This document shows, one piece after another, positions 6,661 to 15,600 of a DNA stretch of 39,698 bases. The notes below the pieces were generated by a model that made no database searches, had not been told where the DNA came from, and was given only the letters and a program-made list of their open reading frames with translations. The translations under genes were made by a program, and so were the position numbers. The DNA is from JAGPFW01 sp964535155 (GTDB lineage: Bacteria; Patescibacteriota; WWE3; UBA101185; UBA10185), in assembly GCA_964535155.1 (NCBI GenBank), contig CAZHSR010000002.1:1-39698 (forward strand). The letters are read 5' to 3'. The stretch's first letter is position 1. Each line of letters starts with the position of its first letter.

Positions 6661-7092
6661 TTCTCCAGTTCCAGTTCAGAGCCAGTTGAGATCGCAGATT
6701 AAAATCTCAACTTGATTCTTGGCTCCTGATTCTTGGTTGCCAATTGCAAAGCATAAATCTGCATGCTCAAAAGTTCTTTGAAAAAATTCAATGTATTTAA
6801 ACTAGTTAAAAGCTAGGCAATAATACATGTTAAATTGCTGTTTTTATTCAGCAAATCTCCTTTATATGGATAATTTGAATAATAAAACGCAGAGTCTGCC
6901 AACGAGAAAGTGATTCTTTTTAAGTAATAGGGGATACTATTGTAAGATTGTGTTGGGTTTTGGTATTTTTTGGCTGTCACACTGGATGGATGTTTGCCCG
7001 CTATTGTCTTATCTTTATGTAATCGCTTTTTGGTTGGCAGATTTTTGCCGAATGTTGTTTTTCCAAAATTCACATACTTAGGAGGAAATGAG
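6661..7092 (+). promoter_or_regulatory. long 5' leader with hairpin, boxA-like motif and blocks shared with 22193-22527
   Basis: A bulged hairpin is formed by GAGCCA/TGGCTC enclosing GTTGAGAT/ATCTCAAC (about 6679-6725). A boxA-like GTTCTTTGAAAA follows at 6773-6784. Three blocks recur in the leader of the operon at 22528: TGTCACACTGGATG (6975-6988), CGCTTTTTGGTT (7024-7035) and ATGTTGTTT (7052-7060). A strong AGGAGG lies just before the ATG. An open frame extending the protein back to 6970 is rejected in favour of this ribosome binding site. Confidence 0.55.
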
Positions 7093-8124
7093 ATGAACAC
7101 ATTGAATTTGGCTCGAACGAAAGATTTGGCGCAGGCTTTGGGGTTACCCGTCGGTAGCCGTTCCAAGGCACAACTCCAGGCTGACATCCGCAGTGCGGAT
7201 CTGAATGGCCTGAACAACGCCCAGTTGAAGGCGGCTCTCGCAATCTTGGGCAAGTCCCAAGGAGGCAAAAAGGCTGACCTGACCGCGCGTTTGCAGACCG
7301 CTATTGGCACCGCGAAAGAGGGTTTGGGCTGGGGTTGGATCCTGCTGATCGCCGTTGTGGCACTCGCTCTCGTGATTTTGGCCATCAGTGGCGGTCGCCT
7401 TGCGCATAAGATTTGGGACAACGCCCAGACCCCCCAGGTGACTGAGGAAGCCCCTGCCGTTGTTGCTCCCCCTGCGAAGGATGTGCCCGAAGAGACCCCT
7501 GTCGTCGCTGAAGCGATTTCCGACCCTGTTGTTGTGGATACAGTCGTGGTTGCCCCCGTGCTCTCCCTGACCGAATCTTTCACCCACACCAAGGTTTTCA
7601 CATATACCCCAGGTGGAGAAGGTTTCGGCCAATGGGCGACGGATGTCATCACCCCAGATGGCGCGACACAGCCCTGTGGACGCATTTGGCAGGCGACCAA
7701 CTTGGAGAACTTGGCCTGGACGACGATCTTCTGCGATTGGCAGGTTTCTGAGCCGGCGCCGAAGTTGCAGTGGCCTCACGCCACGCAGCTCACAGTCTCG
7801 GGTTGGGGCATCGTCGAATTCGAGCTTTGGCGTGATCTCGCCGCAAGTGCGACTCTCGACACCGATCCCTATGGCGTCGCCAACGCCAAAAACAGCCCCC
7901 TTGGGCTTGGTTGGATGGTTCAAGGTTTCAATGGCACCGTCTGCATCAATGACGTATGTCAGAAACTTGAGGGTGGTGGCGTTTATCAGTTGGGGTTTCC
8001 CCAGGACATGAAGGGCGGTTACCGCATCCGGATTGTCATAGACAACGGCCAAGTCAACTTCTGGCAAGGCGAACGCCTTACCTCCGTTGACAACTGGCCC
8101 CTGCCCTCCGCTCCCACACCTTAG
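7093..8124 (+). CDS. GC-rich membrane protein with N-terminal SAP/Rho-N-like motifs
   Basis: 343 residues of unknown function. Residues 4-35 and 39-71 form two helical repeats; the second (LNNAQLKAALAILGK...GKKADLTARLQTAI) matches a SAP motif, which usually binds DNA or RNA. One membrane span lies at about 79-99, followed by a Pro/Val/Glu-rich linker (about 110-155). A C-terminal domain of about 180 residues rich in Trp and Gly contains four Cys. The predicted layout is a cytoplasmic nucleic-acid-binding head and an extracellular domain. The base composition is clearly richer in G+C than neighbouring genes, with GC-ending codons, AGGAGG ribosome binding site and its own terminator. It shares these traits with 11094-12367 and 22528-25386. 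Confidence 0.75.
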   Translation: MNTLNLARTKDLAQALGLPVGSRSKAQLQADIRSADLNGLNNAQLKAALAILGKSQGGKKADLTARLQTAIGTAKEGLGWGWILLIAVVALALVILAISGGRLAHKIWDNAQTPQVTEEAPAVVAPPAKDVPEETPVVAEAISDPVVVDTVVVAPVLSLTESFTHTKVFTYTPGGEGFGQWATDVITPDGATQPCGRIWQATNLENLAWTTIFCDWQVSEPAPKLQWPHATQLTVSGWGIVEFELWRDLAASATLDTDPYGVANAKNSPLGLGWMVQGFNGTVCINDVCQKLEGGGVYQLGFPQDMKGGYRIRIVIDNGQVNFWQGERLTSVDNWPLPSAPTP

Positions 8125-8138
8125 GTCCTCACAGACCC

Positions 8139-8218
8139 GACCCACTAGAATCTTGAAGAATGCTTTTCTGCACATTTGGTGCAAAGCGTTTGGATAGGTT
8201 TTAGTGGGTCTTTTTTTT
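8139..8218 (+). terminator. intrinsic terminator of the GC-rich gene
   Basis: Outer stem GACCCACTA (8139-8147) with TAGTGGGTC (8202-8210), followed by eight T (8211-8218). The loop holds a second hairpin (GCAC/GTGC). Confidence 0.88.
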
Positions 8219-8265
8219 GCCTAATTTATTAAAAAATTGTTGCTTAATATGCCAAAATCTTAAAC

Positions 8266-10179
8266 TTACAAAAAACCCCTTTCCACTTCAAAAACAACCA
8301 CCCCTTCGTTTGTAAAAACCCTTTTAAATCCTAATACCTTCTCCAAATAATAAATAAAATCGTGTTCTTGCAGTTCCTCTGGATCCAAATCCTTTGGTCT
8401 CCAAACATTCCAGTGAATCCCATATCTATCTTCTTCTGGGCCAAGTTGCCATTCTCTAAATCTTCCACTTAAAACCAATAAAACTTTGTTATGGTCGTTT
8501 TCTTCTGCTAAATCCCTTATTTCAAATAATCTCTTTCTTAGGGTCTCATCTCTTCTCAAGTAGATACTTGTCAGTATTTGTCTGTTCTCAATAGATGTGT
8601 ATGCGCCTCCAGGGGAGTTTATGCCAGAAAGCCCTTCCAATATGTGCATAGTGGCAGGATCACTTACAAGAAGGACTTTGTTGGCTTCTTTTGCATAGGT
8701 TTCTTGCAAAAATTTAGCAACTTCAATTTCTGGGGGACTTACATGCGTGGAAAGATTTTTGTAATTAGGGACTCCTTTATACATATATATATTAATTACA
8801 AAAACTATTCCAAAAGTTGCTGTACTTAAAGCCAAGAAAATACATTTAATTATATTTGGTAGATCTTTAATTAAAATCCACATTCCCAGAGACATTAAAG
8901 TAAATAGGGGAAACCTTCCTACAGCAAGAAATTTTAAATTGTAGGGAAGTATGCCAATTAGAATTGCAAACATTCCATTAATTAAAATGAGTAGCAACTT
9001 GTATTTTGACTCTTTTGTTTTAAGTGCATAAAAATATCCCAAGGGGAGGAACGCAATTAGACCATATCCGTAAATATCTTTCATTGTTGCAATCTTTTTT
9101 CCAATACTAAATATGTAATATGCGGCCTCTCCTCGATTTATGTGACTGAAGTCTATTGATTTTGATATGAAGAATACTAATGGAATGCAAATTAAAGACC
9201 CTAGTAACAGCAAATTCTGTACTTTGTTTGACTCTTTAATCGGTTTGGTATATAGGAAAATAATTGTAATTAATGCAAGGAATACCCCAAAGGTTCCAAT
9301 TATTAGATGTAAAGGTATGAGAAACAGTGAAAAAATAAGAAAATCTGTTGCTAAAAGTCTTTTGTTCTGTGGATATTCTAGGGAAATTTTAGCTAAAAAT
9401 CCTGCCGAAATCAGCCCAGCTAAATTCTGTGGTATTAAAAACAAATTGGTGTATGCCATGGACGATTCAAAAATGAGAGTTGCTAAAAGTGAGCTAATTA
9501 CAGAAGTGAATTTATTTTTAGTAAAAGCGTATGTAAAGAAGAAAGCTATTACTGCACCTAGTAGCAAATGAAGATACTCAACAAAAAACCAGAATTCTAA
9601 GATATTGGGTTTAAATAAAGTTTGGGATATAGAAGCAATAGTATGAAAAATTGTGGAGTATCCTGCAAATTGAAATGAGTCCGAAAGGGAAGAGGTTACT
9701 AGACCAAATTTTCCTTGATTTATTATATTAATAAGTGTCTGATGATGATAAATATCCCAATTTAGGGTTGTATGCATTGGGCTTCCAAGTCTCCAAACCC
9801 AATAAACTGTTATTGTTATAAAAGCCATAAATATACAGATGGATATATTTTGTATCCATTCTTTTTTGGTGGAGGAAGCTTGATCTATTGCCTTAATGGG
9901 GAGAAAAAAATATGTCACTAAATTAACCGCCACATTAATTCCAGTTAGAAATGCAAAAATTCTTTCCGTTTCAAAAAGAGAAAATACTTTTAATTGGTTA
10001 AGAATTATTGTTTGAATAAAAAGAGAAATTGTTCCTATTACAAAACTTTCCAGTAGAAAAATTCCGTTTAATTTTTTCTTTCTTTTTATTAAAGCATTTA
10101 CTCCAATTCCGCAAAGTAGGGGAATTAAATAAAACGATAAAGATGCTGTTAGGGGTCTTATGTACTGTGCTAAATTCAT
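8266..10179 (-). CDS. large polytopic membrane protein, possibly a GT-C-like glycosyltransferase
   Basis: 637 residues with about a dozen hydrophobic spans over the first ~460 residues, then a soluble C-terminal domain of about 170 residues with a Rossmann-like start (ANKVLLVSDPATMHILEGL). The first extended loop (LGSPMHTTLNWDIYHHQTLINII) has a conserved-looking acidic/His segment where GT-C glycosyltransferases carry catalytic residues. That architecture suggests transfer of sugars from lipid carriers, but no family signature is certain. The start overlaps the stop of the upstream gene (ATGA), so the two are co-transcribed and may work together at the cell surface. Confidence 0.6.
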   Translation of the reverse strand: MNLAQYIRPLTASLSFYLIPLLCGIGVNALIKRKKKLNGIFLLESFVIGTISLFIQTIILNQLKVFSLFETERIFAFLTGINVAVNLVTYFFLPIKAIDQASSTKKEWIQNISICIFMAFITITVYWVWRLGSPMHTTLNWDIYHHQTLINIINQGKFGLVTSSLSDSFQFAGYSTIFHTIASISQTLFKPNILEFWFFVEYLHLLLGAVIAFFFTYAFTKNKFTSVISSLLATLIFESSMAYTNLFLIPQNLAGLISAGFLAKISLEYPQNKRLLATDFLIFSLFLIPLHLIIGTFGVFLALITIIFLYTKPIKESNKVQNLLLLGSLICIPLVFFISKSIDFSHINRGEAAYYIFSIGKKIATMKDIYGYGLIAFLPLGYFYALKTKESKYKLLLILINGMFAILIGILPYNLKFLAVGRFPLFTLMSLGMWILIKDLPNIIKCIFLALSTATFGIVFVINIYMYKGVPNYKNLSTHVSPPEIEVAKFLQETYAKEANKVLLVSDPATMHILEGLSGINSPGGAYTSIENRQILTSIYLRRDETLRKRLFEIRDLAEENDHNKVLLVLSGRFREWQLGPEEDRYGIHWNVWRPKDLDPEELQEHDFIYYLEKVLGFKRVFTNEGVVVFEVERGFL

Positions 10180-10946
10180 AAAGCTTCCTCTAATGAATCA
10201 AATACTTCAACAACTAATTTTCTATCTGGGCTCATTAACTCCACTTCAATTAGTAATCCCTCTTTATTAACTTTTATACTTTTATATACCCCCAAACTAT
10301 CCTGTATTCTTACTATGCTGTTGTGCTTTTTACTCATAATGAGTAAATTAATAGCTCTATTTACTTCTTGGGCTTCCTTACTATTTAATGCCATATTTGG
10401 GGGAAGCTTACTTAATAGTAAAGGAAGGTCTTCTTCCTTAACATAATGGATGTTTCCAGCACTATCAAAAACATAGTCGTATTCATTAAAAGACATGGTC
10501 ATAACCAAGGAACTTTCTCTTAATCTGCTGGGTACATTCTCTAACCAAATTGACACTTTATTCCCTAATACCGAGGTTTTTATAGGTATATTTGAATCTT
10601 CATCCATAAATGTAACCACAGGAAAAGAGAGTTGAAAGTAGCTTTTAATAACATCCGTTTTCTCTTTTATAATTGTAGCTTGAGTAGTAAATTCTTCCGC
10701 TATTACAACCGAATCTGAGCTTATAAGTTTTTCAATAGTTTCATCTTTATATTTAAGATAAGCATCATAAGGAGAAAAGTTGTAAAACACGCCTTGAATA
10801 GGGGATAAATAAATTCCATATTTGTAGGGTTTTAGTGTAAAACTCCCAATTTTAATGGAAAGGTCTTTGTTCCAAGGTTTACTTGTTCCATAAAGGGTTA
10901 TTCCCAGGAGTAGTACAAAAAGGATCCCAGATAGACATTTTTTCAT
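10176..10946 (-). CDS. membrane-anchored or secreted protein of unknown function
   Basis: 256 residues from the ATG at 10946 (MKKCLSGILFVLLLGITLYG), with a hydrophobic N-terminal signal or anchor at 5-22. The rest is soluble, of mixed alpha/beta type and has no motif I recognise. A longer frame reaches 11033, but the chosen start follows a TATACT box by six bases, and the N-terminus then makes a proper signal sequence. It overlaps the polytopic membrane protein downstream by four bases. Confidence 0.6.
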   Translation of the reverse strand: MKKCLSGILFVLLLGITLYGTSKPWNKDLSIKIGSFTLKPYKYGIYLSPIQGVFYNFSPYDAYLKYKDETIEKLISSDSVVIAEEFTTQATIIKEKTDVIKSYFQLSFPVVTFMDEDSNIPIKTSVLGNKVSIWLENVPSRLRESSLVMTMSFNEYDYVFDSAGNIHYVKEEDLPLLLSKLPPNMALNSKEAQEVNRAINLLIMSKKHNSIVRIQDSLGVYKSIKVNKEGLLIEVELMSPDRKLVVEVFDSLEEAL

Positions 10947-10958
10947 GGTTTTAGTATA
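10947..10958 (-). promoter_or_regulatory. -10 box for leaderless mRNA
   Basis: TATACT (minus strand, 10953-10958), six bases before the ATG at 10946. The -35 region is weak. Confidence 0.4.
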
Positions 10959-11041
10959 ACAATTTTCTAGTTTTTTGAATGAAGTGTGACGGTTTAAGTT
11001 GTTTGGGGGGTCATAAAGCCTAGGAGAACCCATAGTTTTAT

Positions 11042-11049
11042 GGTATAAT
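11042..11049 (+). promoter_or_regulatory. extended -10 promoter of the secreted GC-rich gene
   Basis: TGGTATAAT (TG-N-TATAAT) with -10 at 11044-11049 and no good -35. It lies within a small inverted repeat, CCATA-GTTT-TATGG. The start codon is about 45 bases downstream with an AGGAGG site. Confidence 0.5.
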
Positions 11050-11093
11050 GGGGCATTGGGTTTTTCAGTTCGTTTAAAATCAATAGGAGGGCT

Positions 11094-12247
11094 ATGATGA
11101 AAAGAATGATGATTTTGGCGGTGGTTTTGCTGGCAATGGTTTGGGGAGTTTCGGTTTCCCTGAAAGGTGCTCAGGCGGGNNNNNNNNNNTGCCAGACCCT
11201 ACGGTTTATGTTTCTGCGGGGACTATTGTGGTTACTTCAACACTGACCCCTGTGGCGATAAACTCCCAAACCCTGTCGCAAACGGTCCTGATTGAGGGGA
11301 CATTGCTCTGGCAGGGATCCCAAATTCCATCGGGGACTGTTGGGACCGAAGTTCTGGTCACCTCAGGAAACCGCGTGGAGTGGGTCTCCGTCTGGGATCT
11401 TCAGAAGTCGGAAGTTTACACGGATGCAAACGGAGTGTCCCTTGAGACAAACCCAGAGGATTGGGGACGGACTGGTGTAGTCAGGTATCGCCCTGTGGGG
11501 GATCTGCAGGTTTACACACTCACTGGTTGGGGATACAGTCTCCAGATCCCCGAAGGGACTCTGTTCTGGAACTATGAGACGGGGGAGTGGCAAGAAGACT
11601 CGTATTTTGGCTATTTCACCTCCATTCGCGTCCCCGTTTTTGTTCCTGAACCTCCAGTTCCATTGGACTTGATTGTGGAAGGTCCCAACTCTTTGCAAAT
11701 CGGGGAGCTTGGGGTTTTTACTGCCACTGTCAATTCTACTATGGAGTCCCCGTTGTGGTGGTCTTTACCCTGGCCTGGTCAGGGCGAATACACCTCCACA
11801 TTGACCCAGTCTGTTGGAACATTTAGTTGGGGTACCCCTGGAGTTTTCTCTGTGACGGCTTATGCCACGGAGCAAATTTCGATTACCCATTGGGTGACAG
11901 TGACTGAGTCTCCCCAGCTACATCAGGTTTTTCTGCCTTATGTCTCGGCAGACCGACCCCCGGAATGTTTGCAATACAGCCCCTTTGAAAAATTGGGTTG
12001 GCAGACCTCTGAGGGATACGCCGTGTGTTCATGGCAGAACCCTGGTTCCCTCAATGGCATTGAGCCAGTTCGCGTTCAAAACGAACGCTATAACTGGTTG
12101 TATGCGGGGACGACGGGGGCTGATGCTACATGGCTCTCGCCAGGAGATTTCGCCGACGGATTGATTTCACTTGTGACCCCAACTCAGGCGGGAATTGTTG
12201 TGGTATGTGCCGATGATTCTTGCCCCGAGGGTTTTAGGCGTATCTAA
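11094..12247 (+). CDS. GC-rich secreted protein with signal peptide; spans a gap and ends at a premature TAA
   Basis: The ATG at 11094 follows AATAGGAGGGCT and opens a textbook signal peptide (MMKRMMILAVVLLAMVWG, ending near KGAQA-G). The frame then meets ten N (11180-11189). The following frame (PDPTVYVSAG...) fits only if the true gap length is 2 modulo 3, so the frame found by translating through the N run is wrong on the left. The mature part is beta-rich: an N-terminal domain (to about 170), a PKD/Ig-like domain (LIVEGPNSLQIGELGVFTATV... to VTVTES), then VFLPYVSADRPPE and a Cys-containing C-terminal domain. TAA at 12245-12247 stops it, but the same frame continues 39 protein-like codons. 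Unknown cell-surface or secreted role. Confidence 0.7.
11180..11189. other. assembly gap (10 N) after the signal peptide
   Basis: Joining the signal-peptide frame to the downstream frame requires a gap of 2 modulo 3 bases, not ten. Confidence 0.9.
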
Positions 12248-12367
12248 GCACTTTGGGGTTTCTCCTATGAACTTTCCTGGTGGCCCTTTAGCGGTTTTTG
12301 GTTTGATGGTAATCAATGGGTGAGCACTCCAATATGGGGTGAATTTACCCTTTTCTCCGTCAAATAG
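12248..12367 (+). other. in-frame continuation of the secreted protein after TAA
   Basis: Directly after TAA the same frame gives 39 codons rich in Trp, Gly and aromatic residues (GFSYELSWWPFSGFWFDG and on), ending in TAG at 12365-12367. The intrinsic terminator starts only 21 bases after this TAG. This looks like the original C-terminus. The TAA may be a real mutation, a sequencing error or a readthrough site. Confidence 0.6.
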
Positions 12368-12388
12368 TGGATTTTGTTTTGATCTTTA

Positions 12389-12432
12389 GGACAAGTTGCT
12401 GCACCTGCAGAATAACAACTTGTCCTTTTTTT
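12389..12432 (+). terminator. intrinsic terminator after the secreted GC-rich gene
   Basis: GGACAAGTTG (12389-12398) pairs with CAACTTGTCC (12416-12425), followed by seven T. An inner CTGC-ACCT-GCAG hairpin sits in the loop. Confidence 0.88.
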
Positions 12433-12667
12433 ATCTAATTTTCCGTTTCTCTAACTTTCACCAATAATCGGTTATTTTAATAGACATTTTGTGTGGGTAA
12501 TATTGTCGTTTTTTCCCTTTATAAAAGTCAATAATCCCGTAATTTATTAAATCCTCAAATAAATCTGTATATGTTCCCTATAATAAAAAATCTATTTCCC
12601 AACATTTAACAGATAATAGGTTGTTACAACAATAAGAAAGCCCTACCAATTTCTCCTTCAAAAACAC

Positions 12668-12705
12668 TTGACACACATCCCATAGTACACTATAATACAC
12701 ACATT
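12668..12705 (+). promoter_or_regulatory. leaderless promoter of the glycosyltransferase
   Basis: TTGACA (12668-12673), 17-nt spacer, TATAAT (12691-12696), nine bases to the ATG at 12706. Both hexamers are consensus. Nothing else was recognised in 12433-12667. Confidence 0.8.
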
Positions 12706-13485
12706 ATGTATAGAAACAAAACTATATCACTAATAATTCCTTGTAAGAACGAGGAAAAAATACTCCCAGAAACCATTAAAAATGTACCTGCTTATGTGGA
12801 CGAAATTATTGTTGTAGATAATGGGTCCACAGATAATTCCGCTTTAGTAGCTGAAAAAGCTGGTGCTGTAGTTGTAAAAGAACCCCGCAAATTAAACGGA
12901 ATAGGGTATGGTTATGCCCATATTAAAGGAATAGAAACTTCTAAAGGTGATTATATCTTTGCAATGGATGCAGATGACACTTATCCTTCTTACCAAATAA
13001 AAGAAGTAGTGGATTACATGGAAGACAATAATTTAGATGTAGTTTCCTGTAATAGATTACCTTTAAGAAACTCTGAAGCTATTTCTAAAACTCGTAGATT
13101 AGGAATCTATGTCTTAAATCTGGAAATTGCAATTTTATACGGTTACCCAATAAAAGACACATTAACAGGAATGTGGGGGATAAAGCGTTCTGCTTTGCCT
13201 AAATTAAATTTGAGAATGGGAGATTGGAACCTTTCTCCAGAAGTAAAAATAGCTGCAATTACAAATAAGAGTGTGGCTTTTTCTGAATATCAAATAGATC
13301 ACTTTGCTAGAGAAAAAGAGCCTAGTAAACAGCAAATATGGAAGACAGGTATGGTACACGCCTTATACATTTTAAAGAGACGCTTTACAGAGGATAGTAA
13401 ACTTGGAAGCTTTGTGTATGGTCTAATTAATAAAGACTGGTCTCTTCCTGTTGTAAGAGGTCAAAAGTTTCAGTTTGCTTTGTAA
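12706..13485 (+). CDS. family 2 glycosyltransferase (DPM1/dolichol-phosphate-sugar-like)
   Basis: 259 residues. The GT-A fold is evident: SLIIPCKNEEKILPETI at residues 8-24, EIIVVDNGSTDNS near 33-45 and the metal/nucleotide-binding FAMDADDTYP near 85-94. It should transfer a sugar from a nucleotide donor to a lipid carrier or growing glycan at the inner face of the membrane. No C-terminal membrane span is seen. It faces a GT4 gene convergently with only 19 bases between stops, suggesting a small surface-glycan locus together with the Wzy-like protein elsewhere in the window. Confidence 0.88.
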   Translation: MYRNKTISLIIPCKNEEKILPETIKNVPAYVDEIIVVDNGSTDNSALVAEKAGAVVVKEPRKLNGIGYGYAHIKGIETSKGDYIFAMDADDTYPSYQIKEVVDYMEDNNLDVVSCNRLPLRNSEAISKTRRLGIYVLNLEIAILYGYPIKDTLTGMWGIKRSALPKLNLRMGDWNLSPEVKIAAITNKSVAFSEYQIDHFAREKEPSKQQIWKTGMVHALYILKRRFTEDSKLGSFVYGLINKDWSLPVVRGQKFQFAL

Positions 13486-13504
13486 ATTTAGATTTACCTG
13501 GCTT

Positions 13505-14701
13505 TTAAGCTTTATTTTCCAGTAGAAGTCTGTAAAGCTTTTCTGAAATAATATTCCAGTCAAATTCTCTTACTAAAAGTTCCCTAAAATTTTGTGCAAT
13601 TTTTGCCCTTCTTTCCTCATTGGAAACTGCCCATTCTAAGGCTTTTACCAAAGCTTTCGGATCCTTTTGAGGAATTAAATCTCCAGTCTCTTCGTTTCTA
13701 ATAACTTCCCAAGTACCCGCATTATCTGTTGCAATCACATAACATCCCGAAGCGCCCCCTTCAAGGACTGTATTTGGAAAGCCTTCATTATGGTGGGATG
13801 GGTTCACAAAAATATCGCTTATTCCCAATAAATCTCTAACTTGCTCGTATTTTAGGTCCCCTGTCATAATAACTTCATTTCCTAGTTGATCCTTTTCTAT
13901 TTGTGATTTTATTTCTTCCTCAAGTTCTCCAGGGCCTGCTAAAACAAATTTTACATTTTTTTGAGGATGGGATTTAAAGAATTCCTTAATTGCTTCATAA
14001 AAAATCGTGACTCCTTTTGTCCAAATCAATCTTCCTACAAAAGTAATTAGCATTGTCGCATCTTCTATTTTGTAATTAATTTTGGGAATTATCCTATCAT
14101 GTTTTGGTTTTGGTGAAAAAAAGGTTGTATCTATACCTCCGTATATAATGTGTGCCTCATTTTTTAGCCCAAGCTTTTCCCTAAAGAACTTTTCCGCTGT
14201 TTTGTTAGTAAAAGTTATCAAGTCGTATTTGTTTAGGGATGCTTTAGCTAAAGTTAAATCCACAGTCTTGGAGACAAATTCTACTATTTTATTTTGGTGT
14301 ACTGGATGTGTGGCAACATGTCCAGTAAAAAAGCTTTTTGCACCAATCTTTTTGGCATAAAACCATACCCACCATGTGGGATCAAAAAACCTTATGTGCG
14401 TATTAACAAAGTCATAATTATTTTGGGCTAATTTCTTTAGCATTTTAACCAAAGCAAAAGGATTTGGAAGTGCAAATCTGGCAGGAATAACATTCCAACA
14501 GGGGATTCTGTAAATTTTAGACCCTCTATATTCCTCGTATTTGTGGGTTTTATCCGTGTTGTAGGCAAGTATATCTATCTGAATATCTGGATGGTTTTTA
14601 ACCATACTAGCGTATATTTCTTCCGCGTATTTCTGGCTACCGCCTCTGTGAGGGTAATAAAAGGGTAATATGAGTAGGATTTTTAGGTTTTTGTTTTCCA
14701 T
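13505..14701 (-). CDS. family 4 glycosyltransferase
   Basis: 398 residues with the GT-B fold. The N-terminal domain starts ILLILPFYYPHRGGSQKYAEEI (the Gly-rich loop of GT4 enzymes). The C-terminal domain has FVGRLIWTKGV, the donor-binding region ISDIFVNPSHHNEGFPNTVLEGGASGC with its E-x7-E arrangement, and a final VREFDWNIISEKLYRLL. Such enzymes retain anomeric configuration and act on lipid-linked glycans. The specific sugar is not predictable. The ATG lies close behind a small GCTAT/ATAGC inverted repeat (about 14706-14719), which may be part of its promoter. Confidence 0.88.
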   Translation of the reverse strand: MENKNLKILLILPFYYPHRGGSQKYAEEIYASMVKNHPDIQIDILAYNTDKTHKYEEYRGSKIYRIPCWNVIPARFALPNPFALVKMLKKLAQNNYDFVNTHIRFFDPTWWVWFYAKKIGAKSFFTGHVATHPVHQNKIVEFVSKTVDLTLAKASLNKYDLITFTNKTAEKFFREKLGLKNEAHIIYGGIDTTFFSPKPKHDRIIPKINYKIEDATMLITFVGRLIWTKGVTIFYEAIKEFFKSHPQKNVKFVLAGPGELEEEIKSQIEKDQLGNEVIMTGDLKYEQVRDLLGISDIFVNPSHHNEGFPNTVLEGGASGCYVIATDNAGTWEVIRNEETGDLIPQKDPKALVKALEWAVSNEERRAKIAQNFRELLVREFDWNIISEKLYRLLLENKA

Positions 14702-14761
14702 ATTGCTATAAGGATAGCATTTTTCGTTTTTTATAAATCACATCAATTACTATAATCCCCC

Positions 14762-14790
14762 TTGACACAACCCTACCAATACCCTATAAT
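14762..14790 (+). promoter_or_regulatory. distal promoter of the LPxTG gene
   Basis: TTGACA (14762-14767), 17-nt spacer, TATAAT (14785-14790): a consensus promoter about 190 bases before the start codon. Confidence 0.7.
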
Positions 14791-14826
14791 ATGTGAGTTG
14801 GTAATGTTGAGCGGTATCCCATAGCC

Positions 14827-14855
14827 TTGACAATATCAGAGTTATAGGGTATACT
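14827..14855 (+). promoter_or_regulatory. proximal promoter of the LPxTG gene
   Basis: TTGACA (14827-14832), 17-nt spacer, TATACT (14850-14855). Two tandem promoters suggest strong or dual control. Confidence 0.7.
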
Positions 14856-14979
14856 TCCTTCATTATTGTTTAGATGCTTAAATGGCTCTATTTAATAATT
14901 CTTATTAATTTCCTGCCTAGAAAAGTAATCTTCCTCAAGAAGGGAAACCTTGAATTGAAGGGGAGTACAAATAAAAGCT

Positions 14980-15579
14980 ATGAAAAACATACTTAAAAAC
15001 TTAATAGTATCTATAGCTGCAGTAACTTTCCTTTCTGCTATGAATGGGGAAGTATTTGCAAGCGGTCAGTACGGTGAGACTGTTATAAACAAGTCTTTCC
15101 GCATTGAAAAAGAAGTAAGAATTAAAGACGAGGGTTCTTTTGAGGACAAGTTAATTTTAGATTCTGCTGATTGGGATGAGATTTTGGAATTTAGAATTAA
15201 GATTAAGAACACAGGAGAACTTGAAACAGATGATATGAAGATGGAAGATTTTCTTCCTTCTGAACTTTACAGAGTAGGGGGGGACAAATTGGTGGAAAAC
15301 TGGGACGACTTTGAGCCCGGTGAAACCAAAACCTTCTACATTGATGTAAAGGTTGATTCTGATGAATTTGACAGAGAAAACTTTGATAAGTGTGTAGTAA
15401 ACAAAGCTGAAGTACGCTACAAAGGTAAATTTGAGGGTGCTGACACGGCTACTGTTTGCTATGGTGTTCGTGAAATAACCGAATTGCCTGAAACTGGATT
15501 TGGGGAAACCTTATTTCCTATGGCTTTAGGGTTGTTAGCAGCTGGATTTGTATTTAAGAAATACAAGGAGGCTCAGTAA
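14980..15579 (+). CDS. LPxTG-anchored surface protein
   Basis: 199 residues with a complete Gram-positive-style sorting layout: N-terminal signal peptide (1-27, likely cut after VFA), an extracellular beta-rich acidic domain (30-165, DUF11-like: LEFRIKIKNTGELETDD...DFLPSEL), LPETG at 169-173, a hydrophobic span (176-192) and a positively charged tail. It should be secreted and covalently anchored by the sortase encoded next to it. Two Cys (138 and 160) could form a disulphide. A GAAGGGGAG stretch lies rather far (about 15 bases) upstream of the ATG, and the leader from the two promoters is 120-190 bases, unlike the leaderless neighbours. The acceptor molecule in the envelope is unknown. Confidence 0.88.
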   Translation: MKNILKNLIVSIAAVTFLSAMNGEVFASGQYGETVINKSFRIEKEVRIKDEGSFEDKLILDSADWDEILEFRIKIKNTGELETDDMKMEDFLPSELYRVGGDKLVENWDDFEPGETKTFYIDVKVDSDEFDRENFDKCVVNKAEVRYKGKFEGADTATVCYGVREITELPETGFGETLFPMALGLLAAGFVFKKYKEAQ

Positions 15580-15600
15580 CTAGTTAAAGTAACAGTTAGG

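Noticed and set aside
6970..7092. Longer start for the GC-rich SAP-like protein
   Set aside because: The strong AGGAGG site precedes only the ATG at 7093, and the upstream part is the AT-rich shared leader.
6813..7700. Minus-strand open frame opposite the same gene
   Set aside because: It crosses the leader and coding boundary and is low in complexity; a shadow frame.
7144..8184. Long minus-strand open frame opposite the SAP-like gene
   Set aside because: It is a shadow of GC-rich codons on the other strand, with no ribosome site and a composition unlike a real protein.
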